From the NCBI GenBank assembly GCA_030407505.1, contig JASDDH010000029.1, positions 1 through 48,224 on the forward strand: DNA of 48,224 nt. The letters run 5' to 3'. A program made the position numbers and the translations under genes. Within the stretch, counting starts at the first letter, position 1; every line of letters starts with the position of its first letter. Positions 1-7,793 of this stretch are shown piece after piece. Source of the DNA: Planococcus sp. APC 4015. Its GTDB lineage: Bacteria; Actinomycetota; Actinomycetes; Actinomycetales; Microbacteriaceae. A model generated the notes under the pieces. It had not been told where the DNA came from. It saw only the letters and a list, made by a program, of their open reading frames with translations, and made no database searches.

Positions 1-817
1 CGACGTCGTCCGCGCCCGTCTCTTCGGGAAGCCACGCGTGGGTGCCGCATCCGGTGTCGAGGAACGCGATCACCGGGCGCCTGCCGCTGCCTGAGAGCGG
101 CCCGCGCACCGGGGCGGGGCCGAGGTAGTCGACCACCTCGAGGCCGCCGGTTCCCGCGTAGGCGTACCCCTCGACACCCGCGGGGTTCGTCTTGCCGTGC
201 GGGTTCGTCTTGCCGTGCGGGTTCGTCTTGCCGGGCGGGTTCAGGCCGATCGGGTCGATGCTCAGCACGTGGTCCAGCCCGATGCGGCGCAGGGCCGGAT
301 CCGCGGCGATCACCTCGCGCTCGCGTCGAGTCTGCTCCGCCGCCGCGCCGCGCTCGATGAAGCGGGATGCCGCGAGCGAGATGCTCCGCTTGGCGGCAGC
401 CGGATCCACGTCGGACGCGGCATCCGCCGGCCGTCCCCGCCCCTTCTCGAGCACGTCCCGCTCGAGGCGCTTGCGACGCGCCTGCTGCAGCAGGCGCCAC
501 GCGTCGACCTGCGGGACCGGCTCATCGTCGCGCCGGGCCTGCGGCGCCTGCACGATTCGAGCGCGGGTCAGCGGCTGGTCGCCGTCGCGGATGGTCTCGA
601 GCTCGACGTCCCACCCGAGCTCGCCTCCCGCCTCGCGGAGGGCGAAGGCCGCGGCATCCGTCTCGCCCGTGATGATGAGGTGCCCGCGGGCATACACCGT
701 GCCGAACGCGGTGACACCGGGAACGGCGTCGCGCAGCGGATCCAGCGCCGCCCCTCGCGGCTCGGCGGCGGCTTCGCGCTCGCGCCAGGATCTAACGTCG
801 GGTCGCTCGGGGGCCAT
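1..817 (-). CDS. S8 (subtilisin-like) serine peptidase, C-terminally cut by window edge
   Basis: The reading frame opens at an ATG (817) preceded by a GAGAGG ribosome site and continues past the left edge, so only about 272 N-terminal residues are present. Residues 249-258 read VIAFLDTGCG, the catalytic-Asp block of subtilases (Asp254); the His and Ser blocks must lie outside the window. The first ~190 residues are a charged, helix-rich N-terminal part with no signal peptide, followed by a short Asn/Pro-rich linker built from an 18-bp repeat. It starts 16 nt after the small unknown gene, which itself overlaps a sigma-factor gene, so the three look like one operon. A cytoplasmic or leaderless location is inferred from the missing signal peptide. 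The S8 assignment rests on one motif and overall architecture. Confidence 0.8.
   Translation of the reverse strand, partial: MAPERPDVRSWREREAAAEPRGAALDPLRDAVPGVTAFGTVYARGHLIITGETDAAAFALREAGGELGWDVELETIRDGDQPLTRARIVQAPQARRDDEPVPQVDAWRLLQQARRKRLERDVLEKGRGRPADAASDVDPAAAKRSISLAASRFIERGAAAEQTRREREVIAADPALRRIGLDHVLSIDPIGLNPPGKTNPHGKTNPHGKTNPAGVEGYAYAGTGGLEVVDYLGPAPVRGPLSGSGRRPVIAFLDTGCGTHAWLPEETGADDV
183..236 (-). repeat. Three tandem 18-bp units inside the S8 gene
   Basis: Three consecutive 18-bp units at 183-200, 201-218 and 219-236 are nearly identical (the third differs by one base). They encode a repeated GKTNPH-like hexapeptide just before the catalytic Asp block of the peptidase. The unit length is a multiple of three, so copy-number change would keep the frame. 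Confidence 0.85.
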
Positions 818-833
818 GCGTGAGCCTCTCGTT

Positions 834-1304
834 TCAGATCTCGAACTGCGGGGTCTGGAATTCTCGGAGGTCGCCGCTCGCGTCGCGCACGATCAGTCGC
901 AGGCGGGACACTCCCTGCGCGACGTCGTCGAAGGCGAAGCGACCGTGCTCGGTCGGATCGGTGGCGAACTCGCGCTCGCCCTGCACGAGCCGCACGGCGA
1001 GCGTCGACCCGTCGACCCAGCCGTCGATGCGGCGGGTGCCGGCATCCGTCGCCGTCACATGGACCAGCACGGTGGTCGAGCCGTCGCTGAACTGCAGGGT
1101 CGCGGTGTCGGCCGCGCCGCGCACCGCCGACAATTCGGCGGACTCGACGAGCGTCAGCAGCGCGTACTCGCGGGTGAGGTCTTCGACGGCGACCGCGGCC
1201 ACCATGCGGTCCACCAGATCCAGCGGCACCGGATCCACCTCCTCCCACACGCTGCGGAGGCGTGCGAACAGGGCCGCGTCCGCGGCGAAGTCTTCAGTTT
1301 CCAT
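834..1304 (-). CDS. Small unknown protein between sigma factor and S8 peptidase
   Basis: A 156-residue protein beginning METEDF, with a strong GGAGGAG ribosome site seven bases before the ATG. Its start overlaps the end of the sigma-factor gene by 11 nt, and the peptidase gene begins 16 nt downstream, so translation of all three is probably coupled. The N-terminal ~50 residues look helical and acidic; the rest (from about residue 60) reads as alternating beta strands ending FQTPQFEI. No membrane segment or signal peptide is visible. I do not recognise the family; its position between a sigma factor and a protease suggests a regulator or adaptor for one of them, but this is inference from context. 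Confidence 0.75.
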   Translation of the reverse strand: METEDFAADAALFARLRSVWEEVDPVPLDLVDRMVAAVAVEDLTREYALLTLVESAELSAVRGAADTATLQFSDGSTTVLVHVTATDAGTRRIDGWVDGSTLAVRLVQGEREFATDPTEHGRFAFDDVAQGVSRLRLIVRDASGDLREFQTPQFEI

Positions 1305-1911
1305 GGTGGTCTCCTCCGAATCCGTCGCCCTCCAGCAGGGCGCGGAGCTTGCCGAGACAGCGCTGACGCGTCGGCCCGATCGATCCGACCGGCATCGCGA
1401 GATCTTCGGCGATGCGCGCGTAGTCGGGTCTGTCCTCGAACGCGACGATGCGCAGCAGGCGCTGGCATCTCTCGTCGAGCCGGCCGACAGAAGACCACAG
1501 GCGACGGGATTCGTCGTCGCGGGCCGCCGTCTGCTCGGCAGGTTCGTGGACGGGCAGGTGCGGCTCGAGGGCATCCGTCTCGGTCGCGTCGGCACGCCGG
1601 TGGAGCTTGCCCACCCGCCATGCCTCGCGTCGTGCGCACATCGTCAGCCAGCCCGACACCGCCTTGGGCTCGACGATCGACGAGTGACGGCGCACCAGCG
1701 TGAGCCACGTCGTCTGCACGACGTCCTCGGCGAGCGCGCTGTCCAGGCCGTAGGCCCGCACCACGTGCCAGAGCATGGGGGTGAGGAGGCGCACGAGTTC
1801 GTCCATCGCACGGCTGTCACCTTCGCGCCAGCGCTCGAAGAGGTCTGCCGCGCGCTCCCAGCGGGTAGGTTCGGCCTGCGAGGCGGCTGCCTCGGCACCG
1901 GCGTGCGTCAT
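1294..1911 (-). CDS. ECF-like sigma-70 family RNA polymerase sigma factor
   Basis: Predicted 205-residue sigma factor. Residues about 22-73 match sigma region 2 (acidic/aromatic helix ending in EDVVQTTWLTLVR) and the last ~60 residues match region 4, with a helix-turn-helix around MPVGSIGPTRQRCLGKLR. The ATG at 1911 is preferred over upstream in-frame starts at 1920 and 1965 because a CACAAT -10-like hexamer (1919-1924) lies 7 nt before it, the spacing seen at several leaderless genes here; no ribosome site precedes any candidate. It heads a three-gene unit with an unknown protein and a subtilase and is divergent from a PAP2 phosphatase gene. It has no anti-sigma factor beside it; the unknown 156-residue protein could take that place (inference). 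Confidence 0.9.
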   Translation of the reverse strand: MTHAGAEAAASQAEPTRWERAADLFERWREGDSRAMDELVRLLTPMLWHVVRAYGLDSALAEDVVQTTWLTLVRRHSSIVEPKAVSGWLTMCARREAWRVGKLHRRADATETDALEPHLPVHEPAEQTAARDDESRRLWSSVGRLDERCQRLLRIVAFEDRPDYARIAEDLAMPVGSIGPTRQRCLGKLRALLEGDGFGGDHHGN

Positions 1912-2024
1912 AGCGCCCATTGTGTCCACATGTACAGGGAGCGCGATAGGTCTCCGGTGATACATCGGGACCGGATGGGATTCCGGATGCCGTCAACCCC
2001 TCGGTCGGCGAACACCGCCGGGCA

Positions 2025-2030
2025 TAGGCT
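2025..2030 (+). promoter_or_regulatory. -10 element of leaderless PAP2 gene
   Basis: TAGGCT sits exactly 6 nt before the ATG at 2037 and no ribosome-binding sequence is present, so the transcript probably begins at the start codon. No clear -35 hexamer is visible. Confidence 0.55.
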
Positions 2031-2036
2031 CGCGCC

Positions 2037-2750
2037 ATGACGGTCCCGACGCCGGCGCACGCGGCGCCCGATGCACGGCGTGCCGTCGTGCTCGCCGTCG
2101 GCGTGACGGCGAGCGTCGCGTTCGTCGTGCTGCGGGTGGTGGTCGCCCTCGGCGGGCACGACCCGCTGCCGGTGGACGTGTGGTGGCACGACCTCATGGA
2201 CCAGACGCTGAGCGAGCCCGCGATCCTGCTCGCCTGGGTCCCGGCAGTCGCCGGGGGCACGATCGGCATGATCGTGATCGGTCTCGTCCTCATCCTGCTC
2301 CTGGTGTGGCGGCGACGGCGATGGGATGCAGCGACCCTCGCGATCGCGATGGTGGTCGTCGTGGCCATCGGCGCCACGATGGCGGCCGTCATCGCCCGCG
2401 TGCGGCCGGAGGACTCCCTCGCGGAAAGCACCGCCACCTCCTTCCCGTCGGGCCACACGGCCGTGGCGACGACCGTGTGCGTCGTGCTCGCCCTCGCCCT
2501 GCGCCGCGGCTACGTGTGGCTGCTGGGAGTCCTGTGGGTGGTGTTCATGATGTGGAGCCGCACCTACCTGCAGGCGCACTGGCTGAGCGACGTCGTGGCA
2601 GGCATGCTCGAGGGCGTCGCGGTGGCGGCACTGATCTGGTGCGCTGTCGAAGCCGTCCGCGACCGCCGGGCCGCGCGGTCGGCTCCCCTGCCCACTCGAA
2701 CCACCACACCACCCACCGCACGACCCGCAGAAGGATCCGCGATCTCATGA
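2037..2750 (+). CDS. PAP2 superfamily phosphatase, membrane-bound
   Basis: 237-residue membrane protein with about five to six hydrophobic segments. It carries the three PAP2 phosphatase motifs: RVRP (residues 121-124, where the usual upstream Lys is not evident), PSGH (137-140) and SR-x5-H-x3-D (Ser174/Arg175, His181, Asp185). The family hydrolyses lipid phosphates such as phosphatidic acid, phosphatidylglycerol phosphate or undecaprenyl pyrophosphate at the membrane; which one cannot be told. A Pro/Thr-rich tail ends the protein. It overlaps the next gene (DUF1206) by 4 nt, and that gene overlaps a DoxX-like gene, forming a three-gene membrane-protein operon. The start is supported by a -10 element 6 nt upstream. 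Confidence 0.93.
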   Translation: MTVPTPAHAAPDARRAVVLAVGVTASVAFVVLRVVVALGGHDPLPVDVWWHDLMDQTLSEPAILLAWVPAVAGGTIGMIVIGLVLILLLVWRRRRWDAATLAIAMVVVVAIGATMAAVIARVRPEDSLAESTATSFPSGHTAVATTVCVVLALALRRGYVWLLGVLWVVFMMWSRTYLQAHWLSDVVAGMLEGVAVAALIWCAVEAVRDRRAARSAPLPTRTTTPPTARPAEGSAIS

Positions 2751-3559
2751 TGTCGACCTCATCCACGAAGGCCACAGCTCAGAAGGCCCAGGACTCCACG
2801 GCGTTCCGGGTGCTCGCCCGCGCGGGCTACGTCGTGCTGGGCATCCTGCACATCCTGATCGGAGTGATCTCGATCTCGATCGCCACGGGCGGGAGCAGCG
2901 ACTCGGCGGACCAGGGCGGGGCGATGGCGCAGATCCAGCAGACGCCCGCCGGCGTCGTCCTGCTGTGGATCATCGTCGTCGGACTGGCCGCCCTCGCCGT
3001 GTGGCAGATCGCCGAAGCCTTTCTCGAACGCGACCCGGACGCCAAGAAGAAGTGGGCGCACCGTGTGAAGTTCATCGGCACCGCTGTCGCGTACATCGCG
3101 ATCGCGGGCACCGCGCTCGTCTACGCCCTCGGCGGGCGGTCCGAGTCCGCGGATTCGTCGCAGTCGCTCAGCGCGCAGCTGCTCGCCGTTCCGGCGGGCG
3201 TGGCCCTCCTCGTGCTGATCGGCCTCGTCGTGGTCGCCATCGGTGTCGCGTTCATCGTCCGAGGCGCGCAGCGCGCATTCAAGAAGCACCTCGCACTTCC
3301 GGGCGGCACAGCGGCGAAGGGAATCGTGGCCTTCGGCATCGCCGGCTACATCGCCAAGGGCATCGCGGTCGGGGTCGCCGGCATCCTGTTCATCGTCGCC
3401 GCCTTCACCCACGACCCCGAAGCGGCGGGCGGGCTGGACGGCGCACTCCGCTCGCTGACGACACTGCCGTTCGGCGCGGTGATCCTCTGGGTGGTCGGGG
3501 CCGGACTCGCCCTCTACGGTCTGTTCTGCTTCGCCCGCGCCCGCTACGCGACTATGTGA
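2747..3559 (+). CDS. DUF1206 domain integral membrane protein
   Basis: 270-residue protein with six predicted membrane segments arranged as three two-helix repeats, each opening with a pattern like AxAGYxxxGxxHxxIG (first copy ARAGYVVLGILHILIGV). This is the architecture of DUF1206 proteins; their function is unknown. Two adjacent ATG codons (2747 and 2750) could serve as start; an AGAAGGAT ribosome site lies about 12 nt upstream, and the start overlaps the PAP2 stop. The last codons overlap the DoxX-like gene. Co-transcription with a lipid phosphatase suggests an envelope role, but nothing more specific can be said. Confidence 0.9.
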   Translation: MMSTSSTKATAQKAQDSTAFRVLARAGYVVLGILHILIGVISISIATGGSSDSADQGGAMAQIQQTPAGVVLLWIIVVGLAALAVWQIAEAFLERDPDAKKKWAHRVKFIGTAVAYIAIAGTALVYALGGRSESADSSQSLSAQLLAVPAGVALLVLIGLVVVAIGVAFIVRGAQRAFKKHLALPGGTAAKGIVAFGIAGYIAKGIAVGVAGILFIVAAFTHDPEAAGGLDGALRSLTTLPFGAVILWVVGAGLALYGLFCFARARYATM

Positions 3560-3978
3560 CCGTGCGCACCCTCGGGCGGTGGCTGCTGGGGCTGGCGCTG
3601 ATCTTCACCGGCGTCGGGCACCTCACGTTCGCACGCGACGCCTTCGTCGCGCAGGTGCCGCAGTGGCTGCCGCTGCCGACCGACTTCGTCCTCATCTCGT
3701 CGGGTGTCGTCGAGATCGCGCTCGGCGTGGCGCTCATCGTGCTCGCGCGGCACCGGGTCGTCGTCGGGTGGCTCACCGCCGCGTTCTTCGTCGCGATCTT
3801 CCCCGGCAACATCGAGCAGTTCGTCCGGGGCACCGATGCCTTCGGGCTCGACTCCGACCTCGCCCGCGGCATCCGCCTGCTGTTCCAGCCGCTGCTCGTG
3901 CTGTGGGCGCTCTGGTCGACGGGAGCGTGGAAGGCATGGCGGGAACGCCGGACGAGCAGCCCTCAGCCGCGCAGCTGA
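3556..3978 (+). CDS. DoxX-like small membrane protein
   Basis: 140-residue protein starting VTVRTLGRWLL at a GTG that overlaps the DUF1206 stop (ATGTGA arrangement). Four hydrophobic helices, a GVGHLTF segment after helix 1 and an FPGNIEQF segment before helix 4 are typical of the DoxX/MauE-like group. Family members are small quinone-pool-associated or redox-associated membrane proteins of uncertain function. The gene converges with the SnoaL-like gene on the other strand and the two overlap by 16 nt at their 3' ends. Confidence 0.85.
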   Translation: MTVRTLGRWLLGLALIFTGVGHLTFARDAFVAQVPQWLPLPTDFVLISSGVVEIALGVALIVLARHRVVVGWLTAAFFVAIFPGNIEQFVRGTDAFGLDSDLARGIRLLFQPLLVLWALWSTGAWKAWRERRTSSPQPRS

Positions 3979-4355
3979 GCGAGCAGTTCGGAGTGATCGC
4001 TCGTTCCCGAGAACTCCGCGATGCGGCCGTTCACGACGCGGTACACGGCGAACTCCGCGACGTTCGCGTGGCGGCGTGTCGGCGGGATGCCGCGGAACTC
4101 GCCGACGTGCGTGCCGCTCGCCCGCAGATGGGCGGCGATGCGATCGTCTTCGACGACGAGCTGGATGCGGCGCCACCGCCAATCCGGGAACGCGCGGAAG
4201 AGATCGGCGACGTCGGAGATCCACGCATCGGCGCCGCCGGGGAGGTGCGCCCGTCGCACCGCGGGATCCACGAACGAGCGGATCGCGTCGAGATCGTGCC
4301 TGTTGCAGGCGTCGATGTAGTCCGAGTACCACTCGCGCATCTCCCACGGCTCCAC
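3963..4355 (-). CDS. SnoaL-like / NTF2-fold protein (polyketide-cyclase-like)
   Basis: 130-residue protein with the helix-then-sheet pattern of the NTF2-like fold: N-terminal YSDYIDACNRHDLDAI, an FPDWRW segment, a central GTHVGEF strand and the terminal NGRIAEF strand characteristic of SnoaL-like proteins. These bind or convert small hydrophobic molecules, and many have no known substrate. I place the start at GTG 4355, because a GATAAT -10 hexamer lies 6 nt upstream; ATG 4340 (five codons in) lacks a spaced ribosome site. Divergent from the glutamine amidotransferase, convergent with the DoxX-like gene. Confidence 0.85.
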   Translation of the reverse strand: MEPWEMREWYSDYIDACNRHDLDAIRSFVDPAVRRAHLPGGADAWISDVADLFRAFPDWRWRRIQLVVEDDRIAAHLRASGTHVGEFRGIPPTRRHANVAEFAVYRVVNGRIAEFSGTSDHSELLAQLRG

Positions 4356-4361
4356 GACCCC

Positions 4362-4367
4362 ATTATC
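4362..4367 (-). promoter_or_regulatory. -10 element of leaderless SnoaL-like gene
   Basis: On the minus strand GATAAT lies 6 nt before the GTG at 4355. This fixes the likely translation start upstream of the in-frame ATG. Confidence 0.5.
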
Positions 4368-4418
4368 GAACGCGTGCCGAAGCGTGACACCCGGCTCGCG
4401 ACGGCCCCGCGGCCCACC

Positions 4419-4424
4419 TAGAAT
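4419..4424 (+). promoter_or_regulatory. -10 element of leaderless amidotransferase gene
   Basis: TAGAAT, a near-consensus -10, is followed by 6 nt and the ATG at 4431, with no ribosome-binding site between. Confidence 0.6.
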
Positions 4425-4430
4425 CACGCC

Positions 4431-5177
4431 ATGACGTCCGCGCCGCTCCTGTACGTGTGCGTGCGGCCGCAGCAGGGTGCAGCCGCCGCCGAATACGAGT
4501 CCTTCCGCGCCGCGACGCATCTGGGCAGCGACCAGATCCACAAGCTCGACCTCGTGCGCGACCCGCTTCCCGCTGACGTGTTCGAGCGCTACGGCGGGTT
4601 CCTGATCGGCGGCAGCCCGTTCAACGTCACCGACCCGGAGTCCAGCAAGACCGAGGTGCAGCGCCGCCTCGAGCAGGACCTCAAGCGCATCGCCGCCGCT
4701 GCTCTCGCGCGCACGACCGCCGCGATGTTCACGTGTTACGGAATCGGCGTGGTCGGGCGTCTGCTCGAGGGAGAGGTGAGCCGCGCGTACCCCGAAGACA
4801 CCGGCCCGGTCGCCGTCGAGCTCACCGCCGAGGGCCATGCCGACCCCGTCTTCGGTGGACTCGCGCGTCGGTTCACGGCGCTCACGGCCCACAAGGAGGG
4901 GTCGGCGGTGGCGCCGCCGGGCGCGGTGCTGCTGGCGACGAACGCGGGATGCCCGGTCCAGGCCTATCGCGTCGGCGACCGGCTCTACGCCACCCAGTTC
5001 CACCCCGAGCCGACCACGCGGGCGTTCACCGAGCGCATGGCGGTGTACCGCGACGACGGGTACTTCGCCGCCGACGAGTACGACGTGGTCGCCGGTCGCG
5101 TGCTGGCGGCATCCGTCACCGAACCTGTGCGCGTGCTGCGCGCGTTCGCGAAGATCTTCGGCCCCGACGCGGACTGA
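4431..5177 (+). CDS. Class I glutamine amidotransferase-like protein
   Basis: 248-residue protein of the GMP-synthase-like GATase1 group. The nucleophile elbow is FTCYGIGVV with Cys102; QFHPEP supplies the His191/Glu193 pair; GGFLIGGSPFNV (residues 55-66) is the oxyanion-side block. The family transfers ammonia from glutamine; stand-alone members like this are usually unassigned and may act on gamma-glutamyl compounds or be partnered in trans. The elbow has Tyr-Gly-Ile-Gly where many members have xGxQ, so substrate handling may differ. Monocistronic, converging on the TspO-like gene with a 6-nt gap. Confidence 0.88.
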   Translation: MTSAPLLYVCVRPQQGAAAAEYESFRAATHLGSDQIHKLDLVRDPLPADVFERYGGFLIGGSPFNVTDPESSKTEVQRRLEQDLKRIAAAALARTTAAMFTCYGIGVVGRLLEGEVSRAYPEDTGPVAVELTAEGHADPVFGGLARRFTALTAHKEGSAVAPPGAVLLATNAGCPVQAYRVGDRLYATQFHPEPTTRAFTERMAVYRDDGYFAADEYDVVAGRVLAASVTEPVRVLRAFAKIFGPDAD

Positions 5178-5183
5178 CCTCGC

Positions 5184-5990
5184 TCAGGCCTCGGCGTTGC
5201 GCATGTTGATCATGCGGTGAAGCAGTGCGCCGAGCAGCGTCACTCCCAGGATGACGGCGGCCACGATGATCGCCGTGACCCCGATCGCCCCGTTCTGCGG
5301 GTCGCCCTGCAGGCGCCCGACCGCGAGCCACGACAGCCCCCACGACAGCGCCAGCGCCGGGGCGATGCGCCAGCGGCTGAACCAGGCGATCGCGAGCCCG
5401 ATGACGCCGACGACGACGAGCACCAGCACACCGAGCGTCGTTCCGGCGGCTTCCCACTGAACGGGACCCTCAGCGGTCAGCCACGCGGCGGTGTTGGCGA
5501 CGGTCGCGAGCGACACCCAGCCCAGGTGCAGACCCGTCGACCCGTCGATGAGGAGCGAGTCCAGGAAGCCCTCGCTCGGGAAGGCGACGGTGCGCTGGAA
5601 GGTGATGCCCAGCGCGATGAGGAGTGCCACGATCCCCGCGACGGTCAGCGGCAGGGTCGTGTACTGCGCCAGCAGAAGCCAGATGCCGTTCAGCACGGCC
5701 GTCAGCGCGATCCACCAGCCGATGTAGCGCTGGCGATCGCGCGAGCGCTGACCGGGGAGCGCCTGCCAGACCGCGTAGGCGATGAGCAGCACGTAGATGA
5801 CGCTCCAGATCGAGAACGCCGAGCTCGCCGGAGCCAGGAAGGATCCGTCGGCGGCCAGCGCGCCGTCCTGCAGGTCCTGCACCGGCGTCCCCCCGAGCGC
5901 CCCGCTGCCGAAGGCGGCCGCGATGATCATGAAGACGGTCGCCGAGATGACGCCGATCTGCCTGCCGATGTCTTTCGCAGAAGAATCCAT
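5184..5990 (-). CDS. TspO/MBR-related tryptophan-rich membrane protein
   Basis: 268 residues, about eight hydrophobic segments. The pattern SSAFSIWSVIYVLLIAYAVWQ, followed by a WWIALTAVLNGIWLL helix and GLHLGWVSLATVANTAAWL, matches the larger TspO-like (tryptophan-rich sensory protein) family, which is longer than classical 160-residue TspO. Family members bind tetrapyrroles or act as stress-related membrane sensors; the ligand here is unknown. The ATG at 5990 is preceded by TAACGT with a 6-nt gap, so the gene is probably transcribed alone and leaderless. It ends 6 nt from the convergent amidotransferase. Confidence 0.82.
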   Translation of the reverse strand: MDSSAKDIGRQIGVISATVFMIIAAAFGSGALGGTPVQDLQDGALAADGSFLAPASSAFSIWSVIYVLLIAYAVWQALPGQRSRDRQRYIGWWIALTAVLNGIWLLLAQYTTLPLTVAGIVALLIALGITFQRTVAFPSEGFLDSLLIDGSTGLHLGWVSLATVANTAAWLTAEGPVQWEAAGTTLGVLVLVVVGVIGLAIAWFSRWRIAPALALSWGLSWLAVGRLQGDPQNGAIGVTAIIVAAVILGVTLLGALLHRMINMRNAEA

Positions 5991-5996
5991 GCTCCG

Positions 5997-6002
5997 ACGT
6001 TA
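5997..6002 (-). promoter_or_regulatory. -10 element of leaderless TspO-like gene
   Basis: TAACGT on the minus strand lies 6 nt before the ATG at 5990, with no ribosome site. Confidence 0.55.
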
Positions 6003-6045
6003 CGGCCTCCGAGCCCCGCGGGCGCAGGCTTGACACGGAGTGTGC

Positions 6046-6531
6046 TCAGGCGCGTGGTGGCGGTTCGAGCAGCAGGGTGATGCGCTCGTCGAGGTAGCGC
6101 TCGAGGGGCGCGTACCCGCCCGAGGCGCTCCAGCGCACGCTCGGCACCCCGTCGACCAGAGTCAGCGGGCCGGATGCCGCGCCGCGGTCGACGGCCGCGG
6201 GATCCAGGTCGCTCCACGCGATGTGGACCGTGGCACCCTGGGCGAAACCGCCCCGGAAAGCGGCCGCGGCGAGGTCGGCGCGCCGCCGCTGGGACTCGGC
6301 GGTGTAGCCGCGCGGCACCCCCTGCCGGGAGCGGACGATCTCGCCGACGGCGAACACCGCGTCGTCGGACAGCAGCAGCGTCCCCAGATGCCAGGCCGTG
6401 CCGGCGGCCACGATCTTCGGCGCCCGGGCCACACCGAGGATCCGGCGCGGCTGGACGTACTCCCCCAGCGCTTCGCGCGGCGCAGCCGCCAACCGCGCGC
6501 GGGCGTCGTCGAGCAGTGCCGCGGTGCTCAC
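6046..6531 (-). CDS. Unknown protein coupled to the cation/proton antiporter
   Basis: 161 residues starting at a GTG (6531) that overlaps the antiporter stop codon in a GTGA arrangement, so it is translationally coupled. The sequence is soluble, with a basic segment around GVPRGYTAESQRRRADLAAAAF and a likely mixed alpha/beta core (PKIVAAGTAWHLGTLLLSDDAVFAVGEI is hydrophobic but too polar for a membrane span). I do not recognise a family. Strict coupling to the antiporter suggests an accessory or regulatory function for ion exchange. Confidence 0.75.
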   Translation of the reverse strand: MSTAALLDDARARLAAAPREALGEYVQPRRILGVARAPKIVAAGTAWHLGTLLLSDDAVFAVGEIVRSRQGVPRGYTAESQRRRADLAAAAFRGGFAQGATVHIAWSDLDPAAVDRGAASGPLTLVDGVPSVRWSASGGYAPLERYLDERITLLLEPPPRA

Positions 6532-7742
6532 GCGAGGTCGTCCTCGGTGGTCACCGTCGCAGCCGGCTTGGGCGCGCCGGTGGTGCGGCGCCGCAGCGCC
6601 ATGCCGATCAGCGGAAGCAGCAGCACCGACAGCATCCCGGCCCCCACGAGCACCGAGGCCGTCGCGGACGTGATGACCTTCTCGTCGACGCCGATGCCGC
6701 TGACCGCGACGATGATCGGGAGCCCCGTCGCCCCCAGCAGCCCGATCGAGATGCGGTCGCGCACCGATGATCCGAGTGGGGCCGCGAGCACCGACGGGAT
6801 GCCGCGCACGATGATCAGCACGATCACCGTGGCGGGGACGAGCGCGAGCAGCGGAGGGCTGCTCAGCAGTGCGTCGAGGTCGAAGGTGACGCCGGTGTAG
6901 ATGAAGAAGACCGGCACCAGGAAGCCGAATGCGACGGCTTCGACCTTGCTCTCGACCGCTTCGCGGTCGGCGGGGGCGGCATCCCGCATCACCAGGCGCC
7001 AGACGATGCCCGCCGTGAACGCCCCGAGCAGCAGATCGAGGTCGAGCACGATGCTCAGCGAGACCAGGAACGCCAGGATGAGGAACACCACCCGGATCGC
7101 GAACTGCCCCGACGTGTGCAGCGTCGCGTTCACGAAGCGGTGCATCGCGCCGTGCGGGATGCGGAAAGCGAGCCAGATCGTGAGCCCCGCGACCAGCGCG
7201 AAGGCGACGAGCACGATGGTCGAGATGCCGGGGTTGCGCTGGCCGAGGAACAGCGAGATGGCGATGAGGGGACCGAACTCTCCGAGCGCCCCGATGGCGC
7301 CGATCGCCCGGCCGAACGGGGTGCGCATCTCGCCGGCATCCCGCAGGATCGGCATGAGCGTGCCGAGCGCCGTCGAGCACAGCGCGATGCCGATGATGAC
7401 CGCCGCCTCGCCGGGAGCCAGCAGGAATCCGACCCCGATGCCCGCGACGAGGCTGATGAGCCAGCCGACGGCGGCGTTGCGGCCGGTGCGTCCGCGGAAC
7501 GAGCCGAACTCGATCTCGGACCCCGCGACGAAGAACAGCATCGCGAGACCGAACTCGGCGAGCGTGTCGACGAAGTCCGACGGCACCGCCCACCCGAGCA
7601 GGCTCGGGCCCACGGCGATGCCGAGCAGCAGCTCGAACACGACGATCGGAACCCGCACCCAGCGGCCGAGCCCGCGCGCCAGCAGGGGCGCCAGCACGGC
7701 GAGGATCGGGATCACGAGCAGCGTCGGTTCGAGATCGTCCAC
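6528..7742 (-). CDS. CPA2-type cation:proton antiporter (KefB/Na-H exchanger family)
   Basis: 404-residue integral membrane protein with about twelve hydrophobic segments, starting VDDLEPTLLVIPILAVLAPL. The block VFELLLGIAVGPSLLGW and the later GLAMLFFVAGSEIEF are the standard N-terminal signature of CPA2 exchangers (Kef/NapA-like), and GATGLPIIVAVSGIG belongs to the core. There is no C-terminal NAD-binding (RCK) domain, so gating by that route is absent. I use GTG 7742; an in-frame ATG at 7784, 9 nt after the lipase stop, would add 14 polar residues and is possible. It lies downstream of the lipase gene and overlaps the unknown 161-residue gene. Confidence 0.9.
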   Translation of the reverse strand: MDDLEPTLLVIPILAVLAPLLARGLGRWVRVPIVVFELLLGIAVGPSLLGWAVPSDFVDTLAEFGLAMLFFVAGSEIEFGSFRGRTGRNAAVGWLISLVAGIGVGFLLAPGEAAVIIGIALCSTALGTLMPILRDAGEMRTPFGRAIGAIGALGEFGPLIAISLFLGQRNPGISTIVLVAFALVAGLTIWLAFRIPHGAMHRFVNATLHTSGQFAIRVVFLILAFLVSLSIVLDLDLLLGAFTAGIVWRLVMRDAAPADREAVESKVEAVAFGFLVPVFFIYTGVTFDLDALLSSPPLLALVPATVIVLIIVRGIPSVLAAPLGSSVRDRISIGLLGATGLPIIVAVSGIGVDEKVITSATASVLVGAGMLSVLLLPLIGMALRRRTTGAPKPAATVTTEDDLA

Positions 7743-7793
7743 GGCCTCAGAGTAGCGATGTCGTGGAGATCTGCCCGCGTCCATCCCCGACGG

